Assembly: GCA_031363085.1 (NCBI GenBank)
Contig: JANLTU010000243.1
Coordinates: forward strand, 1-12,224
Direction: 5' to 3'
DNA from: UBA6921 sp031363085
GTDB taxonomy: Bacteria > Pseudomonadota > Gammaproteobacteria > SG8-11
Length of the DNA stretch: 12,224 nucleotides
The position numbers were made by a program, and so were the translations under genes. How positions within the stretch are numbered: position 1 is the stretch's first letter; the number at the start of each line of letters is the position of its first letter. This document shows positions 1 to 6,358 of the stretch, piece by piece. The notes beneath the pieces were generated by a model. That model was given only the letters and a program-made list of their open reading frames with translations, was not told where the DNA came from and did no database searches.

Positions 1-1280
1 TGCGCCGCCCGGTCTATATCGTGGACGGCAGCCGCACGCCGTTTCTGAAAGTAAAAGGCAAGCCCGGCCCCTTCACTGCATCCGATCTCGCGGTGCAGGC
101 CGGGCGCGCGCTGCTGGCACGCCAACCCTTTGAGCCCAGCGCATTCGACGAAGTGATCATCGGCTGCGTGATGCCCGGCCCCGATGAAGTCAACGTCGCG
201 CGCGTGATCGCGCTGCGTTTGGGCTGTGGCAAAAACGTTCCGGCGTGGACGGTGCAGCGCAATTGCGCTTCGGGCATGCAAGCGCTCGACTGCGCGGCAG
301 ACGACATCGCCAACGGCCGATCCAATCTGGTGCTGGCCGGTGGCGTCGAATCCATGAGTCATGCTCCGGTTCTTTTTAATCTCGACATGGTCGGCTGGCT
401 CGCTGATCTCAATGCCGCGAAAACCTGGACCGCTAAACTTGGCCTGTTCAGCAAACTGCGGCCGAAACACTTGGCGCCAATCATTGGCTTGTTGCGCGGC
501 CTGACCGATCACACGGTGGGTTTGTCGATGGGGCAGACGGCGGAAATTCTTGCGCAGCGTTTTAACGTCACACGCGAAGACATGGACCACTACGCGATGG
601 ACAGCCATGTGCGCCTAGCCCAGGCGCAAGACGCCGGCAACCTGCAAGAAATCGCAACGCTCTACGACACCGCCGGCAACCACTACAGCGCCGACGACGG
701 ATTGCGTCGTGACACCGACATGGTGCGGCTCGCCAAGCTCAAGCCGGTGTTCGACCGGCCGTTCGGCAAGGTGACTGCCGGCAACAGCGCGCAAGTCACC
801 GACGGTGCAGCCATGTTGGTCCTGGCCAGCGAAGATGCGGTTAAAAAATATGGCCTGAAACCGCTCGGCCGCATCATCGACAGCCAGTGGGCCGGACTGG
901 AGCCGGCGCAAATGGGCCTGGGCCCGGCGCACGCGATGGCGCCGATTCTGAAGCGTCAAAATCTCTCGGTGGCAGATATTGACTATTGGGAAATTAACGA
1001 AGCCTTTGCCACGCAAGTGCTGGCCTGCCTGCGTGCGTGGCAGGACGTGACTTATTGCCGCGAGGAGCTGGGCTTCGACAACGCCATCGGCGCAATTCCG
1101 CGCGAACGCTTGAACGTGGACGGCGGCGGCGTGAGCCTGGGCCACCCGGTCGGCGCGAGCGGCGCACGCGTCACCTTGCATTTGTTGAACGTGCTCAGAC
1201 GCAATCACGCCAAGCGCGGCATCGCCAGCCTATGCATCGGCGGCGGCCAGGGCGGCGCCATGCTGATCGAAACCGTGTAG
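1..1280 (+). CDS. Acetyl-CoA acyltransferase (thiolase), 5' end cut by the window edge
   Basis: Thiolase that cleaves 3-ketoacyl-CoA with CoA, or runs in reverse as an acetyl-CoA acetyltransferase; a cytoplasmic enzyme of the last beta-oxidation step. The frame is open from the first full codon at base 3 (RRPVYIVDGSRTPF), so the GTG at 21 is internal and the true start lies a few codons outside. Seen: nucleophilic Cys in NCASGMQALD (codon at 264-266), GGVESMSH, NEAFATQVLA, GGGVSLGHPVGASGAR with the catalytic His, and the second active Cys in CIGGGQGGAM near the end. About 425 residues are visible. The stretch around KLGLFSKLRPKHLAP recalls the longer FadI-type thiolases, while the active-site motifs look more like AtoB/FadA, so I assign no symbol. 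It lies 9 nt upstream of the fadJ-like gene, probably one operon. Family assignment is secure; chain-length preference cannot be read. Confidence 0.93.
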   Translation, partial: RRPVYIVDGSRTPFLKVKGKPGPFTASDLAVQAGRALLARQPFEPSAFDEVIIGCVMPGPDEVNVARVIALRLGCGKNVPAWTVQRNCASGMQALDCAADDIANGRSNLVLAGGVESMSHAPVLFNLDMVGWLADLNAAKTWTAKLGLFSKLRPKHLAPIIGLLRGLTDHTVGLSMGQTAEILAQRFNVTREDMDHYAMDSHVRLAQAQDAGNLQEIATLYDTAGNHYSADDGLRRDTDMVRLAKLKPVFDRPFGKVTAGNSAQVTDGAAMLVLASEDAVKKYGLKPLGRIIDSQWAGLEPAQMGLGPAHAMAPILKRQNLSVADIDYWEINEAFATQVLACLRAWQDVTYCREELGFDNAIGAIPRERLNVDGGGVSLGHPVGASGARVTLHLLNVLRRNHAKRGIASLCIGGGQGGAMLIETV

Positions 1281-1289
1281 GGAAAATCC

Positions 1290-3317
1290 ATGACTTATAA
1301 AAACTGGCGTTACACCCTCGACGACCTGCGCATCGCCTGGCTCGATTTAGACCGGGCCGACAGCAGCACCAACACGTTATCGACTGAAGTCCTGCACGAG
1401 CTCGACGCCATCATCACCACGTTGCGCAGCGAACGACCGCAGGGAGTGGTGATCCGCTCGGCGAAAAGCAGCGGTTTTATCGCCGGTGCGGACGTGAAGG
1501 AATTCAGGGCATTAAAAAGTTTCGACGACGCGGTAAAATTCATTGAGGTCGGCCAAATTACCTTTGAGCATCTCGCACAACTCGACTGCCCCACGGTCGC
1601 CCTGATTCAAGGCTATTGTCTGGGCGGCGGCCTGGAATTGGCGTTGGCCTGCAAATACCGCATCGCCGACGATGACGCGCGCACCAAACTCGGCCTGCCG
1701 GAAGTGCGCCTGGGCATCCACCCCGGTTTCGGTGGCACGGTCCGCCTGCCGCCGCTGATCGGTGCACCGATGGCCATGGACATGATGTTGACCGGCCGCA
1801 CCGTGAGTGCGCGCGCGGCGCAAAAAATGGGGCTGGTCGATTACGCGGTGCCCGCACGTCACTTGGAGATGGCCGCGCGCCAAACGATTTTGCAACCGCC
1901 GGCGCGCAAGCGTGCCAAGGGTTTACGGGCCCTGACAAATCACGCGCTGGTGCGCCCGCTGCTGGCGCGCACGATGCGCAAGCGGCTGGCGCAAAAGGCA
2001 CGCGCCGATCATTACCCAGCGCCCTACGCGATCATCGACCTGTGGGAAAAATTCGCCGGCGATCCGGCGCGCATGCTGCGCGAAGAGCGCTTTTCCGAGG
2101 CGCGTCTGGTCACCAACGAAAGCGCGCGCAATCTGATCCGCGTGTTTTTTTTACAGGAGCGCATGAAGTCTTTGGGCGACAAGAAACTTGTCCATCCGCA
2201 GCACGTGCATGTCATCGGCGGCGGCGTGATGGGCGGCGACATTGCCGCGTGGTGCGCGCAGCAAGGCTTGCGCGTGACCTTGCAAGACCGCCAACCTGAA
2301 CATATTGCGCGCGCGATCAAACGCGCCGCCGAGCTGTATAAGAAAACGCTCAAGCTGCCGCGTCTGGTGCAAGCGGCGCTGGATCGCTTGGTGCCGGATA
2401 TTGACGGCAACGGGGTCGCGCGCGCCGATGTCATCATCGAAGCCATTTTTGAAAACATCGAAGCGAAGCAAACTCTGTTTCGCGAAATCGAGCCGAACAT
2501 GAAACCCGATGCGATTCTCGCCACCAACACCTCGAGCATTCCGCTGAGCGTGCTGAGCAAGGCGCTGCAACGCCCGGAACGACTGGTCGGTTTGCACTTC
2601 TTCAATCCGGTTTCCAAAATGCAGTTGGTTGAGATCGTATCGGACACCAACACCGATCCGCAGGTGGTGGCCAAGGCCGCCGCGTTTGCGCGCCACATTG
2701 ATCGTTTGCCGCTACCGGTGGCGAGCAAACCGGGGTTTTTGGTCAACCGTATTTTAATGCCCTACCTGATGGAGGCGGTGCTGCTGGAATCCGAAGGCGT
2801 GCCGGCACCCGCCATCGACCAGGCCGCGCTGAATTTCGGCATGCCGATGGGACCGCTGGAATTGGCCGACACCGTGGGTCTCGACATTTGCCTGCACGTC
2901 GGCGAAATCCTTGGCCAGCACTTTGGTCAGGAAGTTCCTGCGCGCCTGAAAAAGCTGGTCGACGCCGGCAAACTCGGGCGCAAGAGCGGTTCGGGTTTTT
3001 ATCAATGGCAGGGCGACAAGCGCGGCGATCCCGAAAAAGGCGGCCACAACAGTCCCGGCGAACCGGAGGTCATCGACCGCTTGATGCTGCGGCTGTTGAA
3101 CGAGGCGATGGCGTGTTTGCGCGAAGGCGTGGTCAGCGATGCCGATTTACTCGATGCCGGTGTGATCTTCGGTACCGGCTTCGCGCCGTTTCGTGGCGGC
3201 CCGATGCACTACATCCAGAGCCGTGGTCAGAGCACGCTGCATACGCGCCTAGTCGATTTGAAGTCACGCTTTGGCGCGCGGTTTCTGCCAGACCCGCATT
3301 GGAATAAACTGGGATAG
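1290..3317 (+). CDS. fadJ: FadJ-type enoyl-CoA hydratase / 3-hydroxyacyl-CoA dehydrogenase
   Basis: Bifunctional beta-oxidation alpha subunit: hydrates trans-2-enoyl-CoA and oxidises the 3-hydroxyacyl-CoA with NAD+, passing 3-ketoacyl-CoA to the thiolase encoded just upstream. At 675 aa it is slightly shorter than E. coli FadJ (714). The N-terminal crotonase domain (about 1-200) shows IAGADVKEF (64-72), GGGLELALA with Glu116, and GLPEVRLGIHPGFGG with Glu138. The 22-residue spacing between the two catalytic Glu matches FadJ rather than FadB (20). The HAD domain begins near 305 with the NAD-binding loop VIGGGVMGGD (308-317), then ATNTSSIPLS (411-420) and catalytic His436 in GLHFFNPV. C-terminal helical HAD repeats follow (GFLVNRILMPYLMEA, GTGFAPFRGGP). 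An AGGGAAAA ribosome-binding site overlaps the thiolase stop, supporting the ATG at 1290. Enzymatically complete by motif. FadJ rather than FadB is inferred from motif spacing. Confidence 0.93.
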   Translation: MTYKNWRYTLDDLRIAWLDLDRADSSTNTLSTEVLHELDAIITTLRSERPQGVVIRSAKSSGFIAGADVKEFRALKSFDDAVKFIEVGQITFEHLAQLDCPTVALIQGYCLGGGLELALACKYRIADDDARTKLGLPEVRLGIHPGFGGTVRLPPLIGAPMAMDMMLTGRTVSARAAQKMGLVDYAVPARHLEMAARQTILQPPARKRAKGLRALTNHALVRPLLARTMRKRLAQKARADHYPAPYAIIDLWEKFAGDPARMLREERFSEARLVTNESARNLIRVFFLQERMKSLGDKKLVHPQHVHVIGGGVMGGDIAAWCAQQGLRVTLQDRQPEHIARAIKRAAELYKKTLKLPRLVQAALDRLVPDIDGNGVARADVIIEAIFENIEAKQTLFREIEPNMKPDAILATNTSSIPLSVLSKALQRPERLVGLHFFNPVSKMQLVEIVSDTNTDPQVVAKAAAFARHIDRLPLPVASKPGFLVNRILMPYLMEAVLLESEGVPAPAIDQAALNFGMPMGPLELADTVGLDICLHVGEILGQHFGQEVPARLKKLVDAGKLGRKSGSGFYQWQGDKRGDPEKGGHNSPGEPEVIDRLMLRLLNEAMACLREGVVSDADLLDAGVIFGTGFAPFRGGPMHYIQSRGQSTLHTRLVDLKSRFGARFLPDPHWNKLG

Positions 3318-3354
3318 CTGCACCTCCCCCTTACAGAGCAAAAAGAGTTTAGCC

Positions 3355-3732
3355 ATGACGCCACAAAATTCTCCCACGAGCCCCACCATGCCGGTGTTTT
3401 TGACCCTCAACCAATTCGACTTTCACCACAGGCTTGAAGCGCGTACGGGTTTAAGCATGGTATTTTTTACCAGCCGCAGTTGCGCGTCGTGTTCGTTCTG
3501 GAGGCGCTTGCTGGGTACGTACAAGCAACGGCATCCGGAGGTCGAGGTGTATGAAGTTGACGCCCAGCAGGATCAGGCGCTGGCCGAAGAATTCGGCCTG
3601 TTTCACTTGCCGGCGTTATTCCTGTACGCCGACGGCGCGTTTCGCGCAGAGCTGCAATGTGAGGCTAATTTGGAAAAATTCGAAACCGTCATCGACGCGG
3701 CACTGCGCGCTGCACCGCAGGAAATGCCGTGA
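3355..3732 (+). CDS. Small thioredoxin-fold protein with CASC motif
   Basis: A 125-residue cytoplasmic thioredoxin-like protein with no signal peptide or membrane segment. The sequence MVFFTSRSCASCSFW puts a CxxC pair at Cys43/Cys46 after a typical beta strand. The LPALFLY segment (85-91) supplies the cis-Pro (Pro86) opposite the active site, and DAQQDQALAEEFGLF matches the usual thioredoxin segment between. CASC differs from the CGPC of housekeeping thioredoxins, so substrate and redox potential are unknown. I chose the ATG at 3355, just past the fadJ stop, because the frame further upstream runs inside fadJ; a second in-frame ATG at 3388 (MPVFLTLNQ) would also give a complete fold. It lies 37 nt after fadJ and is probably co-transcribed, but no functional link to beta-oxidation is evident. 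Confidence 0.85.
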   Translation: MTPQNSPTSPTMPVFLTLNQFDFHHRLEARTGLSMVFFTSRSCASCSFWRRLLGTYKQRHPEVEVYEVDAQQDQALAEEFGLFHLPALFLYADGAFRAELQCEANLEKFETVIDAALRAAPQEMP

Positions 3733-3735
3733 GCC

Positions 3736-3883
3736 TAAGCGCCTGTTCAAGATTTCATTAGGGGATGTAGCGCAAGGTAAAATCAAACTCAACAACGTAG
3801 CCTACACGCAGTAATGTGAGCATTTTGAGTTCGATTTTAACGCAGCAAGCGCACACTCCAATGAAGTCTTGAACAGGCGCTTA
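3736..3883. repeat. 148-bp long imperfect inverted repeat (MITE-like)
   Basis: The gap between the convergent thioredoxin-like and parB genes is almost entirely one inverted repeat. The outer arms 3736-3759 and 3860-3883 match over 23 of 24 bases and begin TAAGCGCCTGTTCAAGA. Inner arms 3776-3792 and 3825-3841 match over 15 of 17. The bases between inner and outer arms also show partial complementarity, leaving a central loop of about 32 nt. No open frame of note lies inside. TA stands at both outer edges, which would fit a TA target duplication, though TA is its own complement so this proves little. The CCTGTTCAAGA ends recall, from memory only, the ends of some IS5-group elements. It begins 3 nt after one stop codon and ends 1 nt before the other, so it could also act as a two-way terminator; no strong U-tract is present. 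Confidence 0.8.
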
Positions 3884-3884
3884 T

Positions 3885-4802
3885 CTATTGGATATGCCCC
3901 AGTATTCCTTCCAGTTCGTCCAGGGTGTTGTAGTGAATCATCAGTTTGCCGTTGCCTTTGTCGCCGTGCTGAATGGTGACTTTCGCGCCGAGTTTTTCGG
4001 CTAAATTGGTTTCAAAGTGCTGGATGTTCGGGTCAACCTTTGGCGCCGTCGGTGCTGCGCTCGTTTGTGCTTGCAGGCGCTGCACCAGTTTTTCGGTTTC
4101 GCGCACCGACAAGCCCTTGTGCACGACTTCTTTCGCCGCTGTGCTTTGCGGCGCATCTTGCAAAGCCAGAAGCGCCCGGGCATGACCCATTTCCAGCTCG
4201 CCTTGGTCCACCATTTGTTTCACATCGGGATTGAGCGCCAGCAGGCGCAGCAGGTTGGTGACGGCGGTGCGCGAGCGGCCGATGGCTTCGGCGACTTGCT
4301 GGTGAGTCATCGCGAATTCGTCGATCAGCCGTTGCAGCGCGCCGGCTTCTTCCAGCGGATTTAAATCTTCACGTTGAATATTTTCGATCAGCGCCATCGC
4401 AATTGCGGCGTCGTCGGGCACATCGCGCACCACGGCGGGAATCTCGTGCAACTGCGCCATCTGTGCGGCACGCCAGCGGCGTTCACCGGCAATGATTTCG
4501 TAGCGTCCACCACCGATAGCGCGCACCACAATTGGTTGCACCACGCCTTGCGCCTTGATGGAGCTGGCCAAGTCTTCCAGGCTTTCGGTGTGCATGTTGT
4601 GGCGTGGCTGGTACTTGCCCGGCTGCAATAAATCCACGGCCAGATTGCGCAGCTCGCCCGCGCTGGGCGCGTTCTCGATAATTTCAGTGTCTTCTTGCCC
4701 GGCCATCGTCGCCGCTACGGACGCGGATACGGAAGGCGCGCGATTGATTCCGCCCAACAATGCGTCGAGGCCGCGACCCAGGCCACGCTTTTTAATGGTC
4801 AT
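3885..4802 (-). CDS. parB: Chromosome-partition protein ParB (CTP-dependent parS clamp)
   Basis: ParB loads at parS sites, binds CTP, slides along DNA as a clamp, and works with ParA to segregate the origin. At 305 aa it is of normal length. Seen: N-terminal ParA-stimulating segment GLGRGLDALLGG (7-18); the ParB/Srx CTP-binding domain with YQPR (64-67), GERRWRAA (106-113) and ENIQREDLNP (140-149); a helix-turn-helix around MTHQQVAEAIGRSRTAVTNL (165-184); and a C-terminal dimerisation segment ending LEGILGHIQ. Encoded 63 nt downstream of parA with a hairpin in the gap. It converges on the thioredoxin-like gene, with an inverted repeat starting right after its stop. No complete parS is visible in the window. 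Identity is secure. Confidence 0.97.
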   Translation of the reverse strand: MTIKKRGLGRGLDALLGGINRAPSVSASVAATMAGQEDTEIIENAPSAGELRNLAVDLLQPGKYQPRHNMHTESLEDLASSIKAQGVVQPIVVRAIGGGRYEIIAGERRWRAAQMAQLHEIPAVVRDVPDDAAIAMALIENIQREDLNPLEEAGALQRLIDEFAMTHQQVAEAIGRSRTAVTNLLRLLALNPDVKQMVDQGELEMGHARALLALQDAPQSTAAKEVVHKGLSVRETEKLVQRLQAQTSAAPTAPKVDPNIQHFETNLAEKLGAKVTIQHGDKGNGKLMIHYNTLDELEGILGHIQ

Positions 4803-4835
4803 GCTTGTGCACCTACAGAAGTGAATATGTTTTTT

Positions 4836-4865
4836 AATCCTTCCCCCTTGGCAGGGGGAAGGATT
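4836..4865. repeat. Perfect hairpin between parA and parB
   Basis: Arms AATCCTTCCCCC (4836-4847) and GGGGGAAGGATT (4854-4865) are perfectly complementary over 12 bp, around loop TTGGCA whose outer bases can also pair. It begins directly at the parA stop codon (4866-4868), inside the 63-nt parA-parB gap. Read on the parA/parB strand the stem is followed by AAAAAAC, not by a U-tract, so it is not a canonical intrinsic terminator. Likely roles, by inference, are mRNA 3'-end protection or tuning the parA:parB ratio, or it is a copy of a dispersed C-rich palindromic repeat. Confidence 0.8.
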
Positions 4866-5675
4866 CTAATTTTGAATCGAACTAAGAACCACGTCGGCTG
4901 CCGGCGCATCCACCATCTCGCGCCGCAGCATTTCACCGGCCAACGCAAGATAGGCTTCGGCGCCGCGTGAGGTTTTATCGAACAGCAACACCGGCAAACC
5001 GTGGCTGGGCGCCTCGGCTAGGCGAACGTTGCGCGGAATCACCGTGCGATAGAGTTTTTCGCCGAAGTGCTGGGTCAATTGCGCCGTCACATCGTTGGCC
5101 AGATTGTTACGCGGATCGAACATGGTGCGCAGCAGCCCCTCGATTTGCAGACCGGGATTCAGCGAACTGCGAATGCTTTCGATGGTGCCCAGCAAAGCGC
5201 TCAAACCTTCCAGCGCGTAATACTCGCATTGCATCGGGATCATCACCGACGTGGCGGCGACCAGGGCGTTGACCGTGAGCATGTTCAGCGACGGCGGACA
5301 GTCGATCAGAATGTAATCGTAATTGTCGACCACCGGCGCCAAGGCGCGGCGCAAGTTATGCTGGCCCTCGCCCATTTTCAACAGCTCGACTTCGGCGGCG
5401 GTCAGGTCGGCATTGCCCGGGATGATGCTGTAGTCGCCCGGATCAAGCTTGAGCACCACCTCCTCGACGCGCGCCAGTTCCAGCAACACATCGTAAGCGG
5501 TCGCCCCCAGCGCATGCTTGTCGACCCCGCTGCCCATGGTCGCATTGCCTTGCGGGTCGATATCGACCAGCAACACGCGGCGACGCGTGGCAGCCAACGA
5601 GGCGGCCAGATTTACGCTGGTAGTGGTTTTGCCCACCCCGCCTTTTTGATTTGCGATTGCAATGATTTTGCCCAT
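4866..5675 (-). CDS. parA: Chromosome-partition ATPase ParA (Soj family)
   Basis: Deviant-Walker ATPase of the ParA/MinD group. It binds the nucleoid in its ATP state and is stimulated by ParB to drive origin segregation. At 269 aa it is of normal length. Seen: deviant Walker A KGGVGKTT (11-18) with the signature Lys, LLVDIDPQGN (Walker A' strand, 35-44), and Walker B YILIDCPPSL (121-130). The conserved EYYALEGLSALLGTI and FDPRNNLANDV segments follow. I chose the ATG at 5675 because MGKIIAIANQKGG is the standard family N-terminus and AGGTGGCGAG precedes it. An open extension to 5726 would run into the rsmG coding sequence and is not credible. It follows rsmG by 11 nt, the common rsmG-parA-parB order. 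Confidence 0.97.
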   Translation of the reverse strand: MGKIIAIANQKGGVGKTTTSVNLAASLAATRRRVLLVDIDPQGNATMGSGVDKHALGATAYDVLLELARVEEVVLKLDPGDYSIIPGNADLTAAEVELLKMGEGQHNLRRALAPVVDNYDYILIDCPPSLNMLTVNALVAATSVMIPMQCEYYALEGLSALLGTIESIRSSLNPGLQIEGLLRTMFDPRNNLANDVTAQLTQHFGEKLYRTVIPRNVRLAEAPSHGLPVLLFDKTSRGAEAYLALAGEMLRREMVDAPAADVVLSSIQN

Positions 5676-5686
5676 CTCGCCACCTG

Positions 5687-6358
5687 TTACGTCGTAGGGT
5701 GGGCACCACCCACCTTGGTCAAACAAACCACATGCCGCTGCGCGTCAAGCCCAGGCACCTGCACCGCTGCAACGCAATCCACCTTGAACTGCGACGGCAC
5801 GGCCATAAGCTCGTCCTGCGGATAATTCCCTTTCATCGCGACGAACACCCCGTCCGGCGCGCCTAAATGCTGCGTCATATCGAGCATTTCCGCAAGCGAC
5901 GCAAAGGCCCGCGAGATCACCGTGTCGAACAACCGCGCGGGGCGGTAGTCTTCGGCGCGCGCGCGCTGCACGCTGACATTGGCTAAGCCCAGCTCGTGGA
6001 TGGCCTGGGTGATAAAGCGGGTTTTCTTGGCGTTGCTGTCAAGCAGCACGAATTCCAGCCCCGGGCAGGCCAACGCCAGCGGTATGCCGGGAATACCGGC
6101 CCCCGCGCCGACATCGACAATACGCCGCCCGCGCAGATACGGCATGACTGCGAGCGAATCGAGCAGATGATGCGTGGCCATTTTTTCCGGTTCACGCACG
6201 GCGGTGAGATTGTAGGCGCCGTTCCATTTTTCCAGCAGGTGGAGGAATGCGAGCAACGGATCGCGCAGGCGGGAGGGTTGGCCGAGCTTGGCAAGACCTG
6301 CGACCAGCAGGCGTTGCGCGGCGGGCCAGGTTAGAGATTCATTTGTACTCGCTTTCAT
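5687..6358 (-). CDS. rsmG: 16S rRNA (guanine527-N7)-methyltransferase RsmG
   Basis: RsmG (GidB) uses SAM to methylate N7 of G527 in 16S rRNA. At 223 aa it is slightly longer than E. coli RsmG (207). Seen: WNGAYNLTAVR (45-55), HHLLDSLAV (63-71), the SAM-binding loop VDVGAGAGIPGIPLAL (81-96), DSNAKKTRF (107-115) and ISRAFASL (148-155). The ATG at 6358 overlaps the upstream mod stop as ATGA; the family N-terminal region follows it, and the open frame further upstream is a shadow inside mod. Homologues normally end close to the RHVVCLTK segment. Here GGAHPTT and the stop are encoded by a palindromic repeat (see 5691-5716). The usual upstream neighbour mnmG is replaced by a restriction-modification methyltransferase. 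Confidence 0.96.
   Translation of the reverse strand: MKASTNESLTWPAAQRLLVAGLAKLGQPSRLRDPLLAFLHLLEKWNGAYNLTAVREPEKMATHHLLDSLAVMPYLRGRRIVDVGAGAGIPGIPLALACPGLEFVLLDSNAKKTRFITQAIHELGLANVSVQRARAEDYRPARLFDTVISRAFASLAEMLDMTQHLGAPDGVFVAMKGNYPQDELMAVPSQFKVDCVAAVQVPGLDAQRHVVCLTKVGGAHPTT
5691..5716. repeat. Palindromic repeat forming the 3' end of rsmG
   Basis: CGTAGGGTGGGCACCACCCACC contains the stem GGGTGG (5697-5702) / CCACCC (5706-5711) around GCA. This motif (GTAGGGTGGGCAC...) is, from memory, a common dispersed repeat in many proteobacterial genomes; I cannot confirm its copy number here. On the minus strand it encodes VGGAHPTT and leads directly into the TAA of rsmG, so the native end of the gene has probably been replaced or extended. 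Confidence 0.6.

Noticed and set aside
615..1208. Minus-strand open frame (197 codons) opposite the thiolase
   Set aside because: The overlapping plus-strand thiolase has all catalytic motifs; the antisense product shows no recognisable domain.
4216..4231. Possible parS site in parB (TGTTTCAC...)
   Set aside because: Only the left half TGTTTCAC of the consensus is present; the following bases do not complete the palindrome. No full parS was found by eye.
4836..4865. Hairpin after parA as an intrinsic terminator
   Set aside because: On the transcribed strand it is followed by an A-tract rather than U residues, and parB needs to be expressed from the same operon.
5676..5726. N-terminal extension of ParA to 5726
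   Set aside because: It would overlap the rsmG end and encode repeat-derived residues; MGKIIAIANQKGG at 5675 is the family start and has a ribosome-binding site.
5067..5825. Long plus-strand open frame (252 codons) opposite parA/rsmG
   Set aside because: Antisense shadow of high-GC coding sequence. Its protein is low-complexity (rich in Gln, His, Arg) without domain motifs, and parA and rsmG are certain on the other strand.
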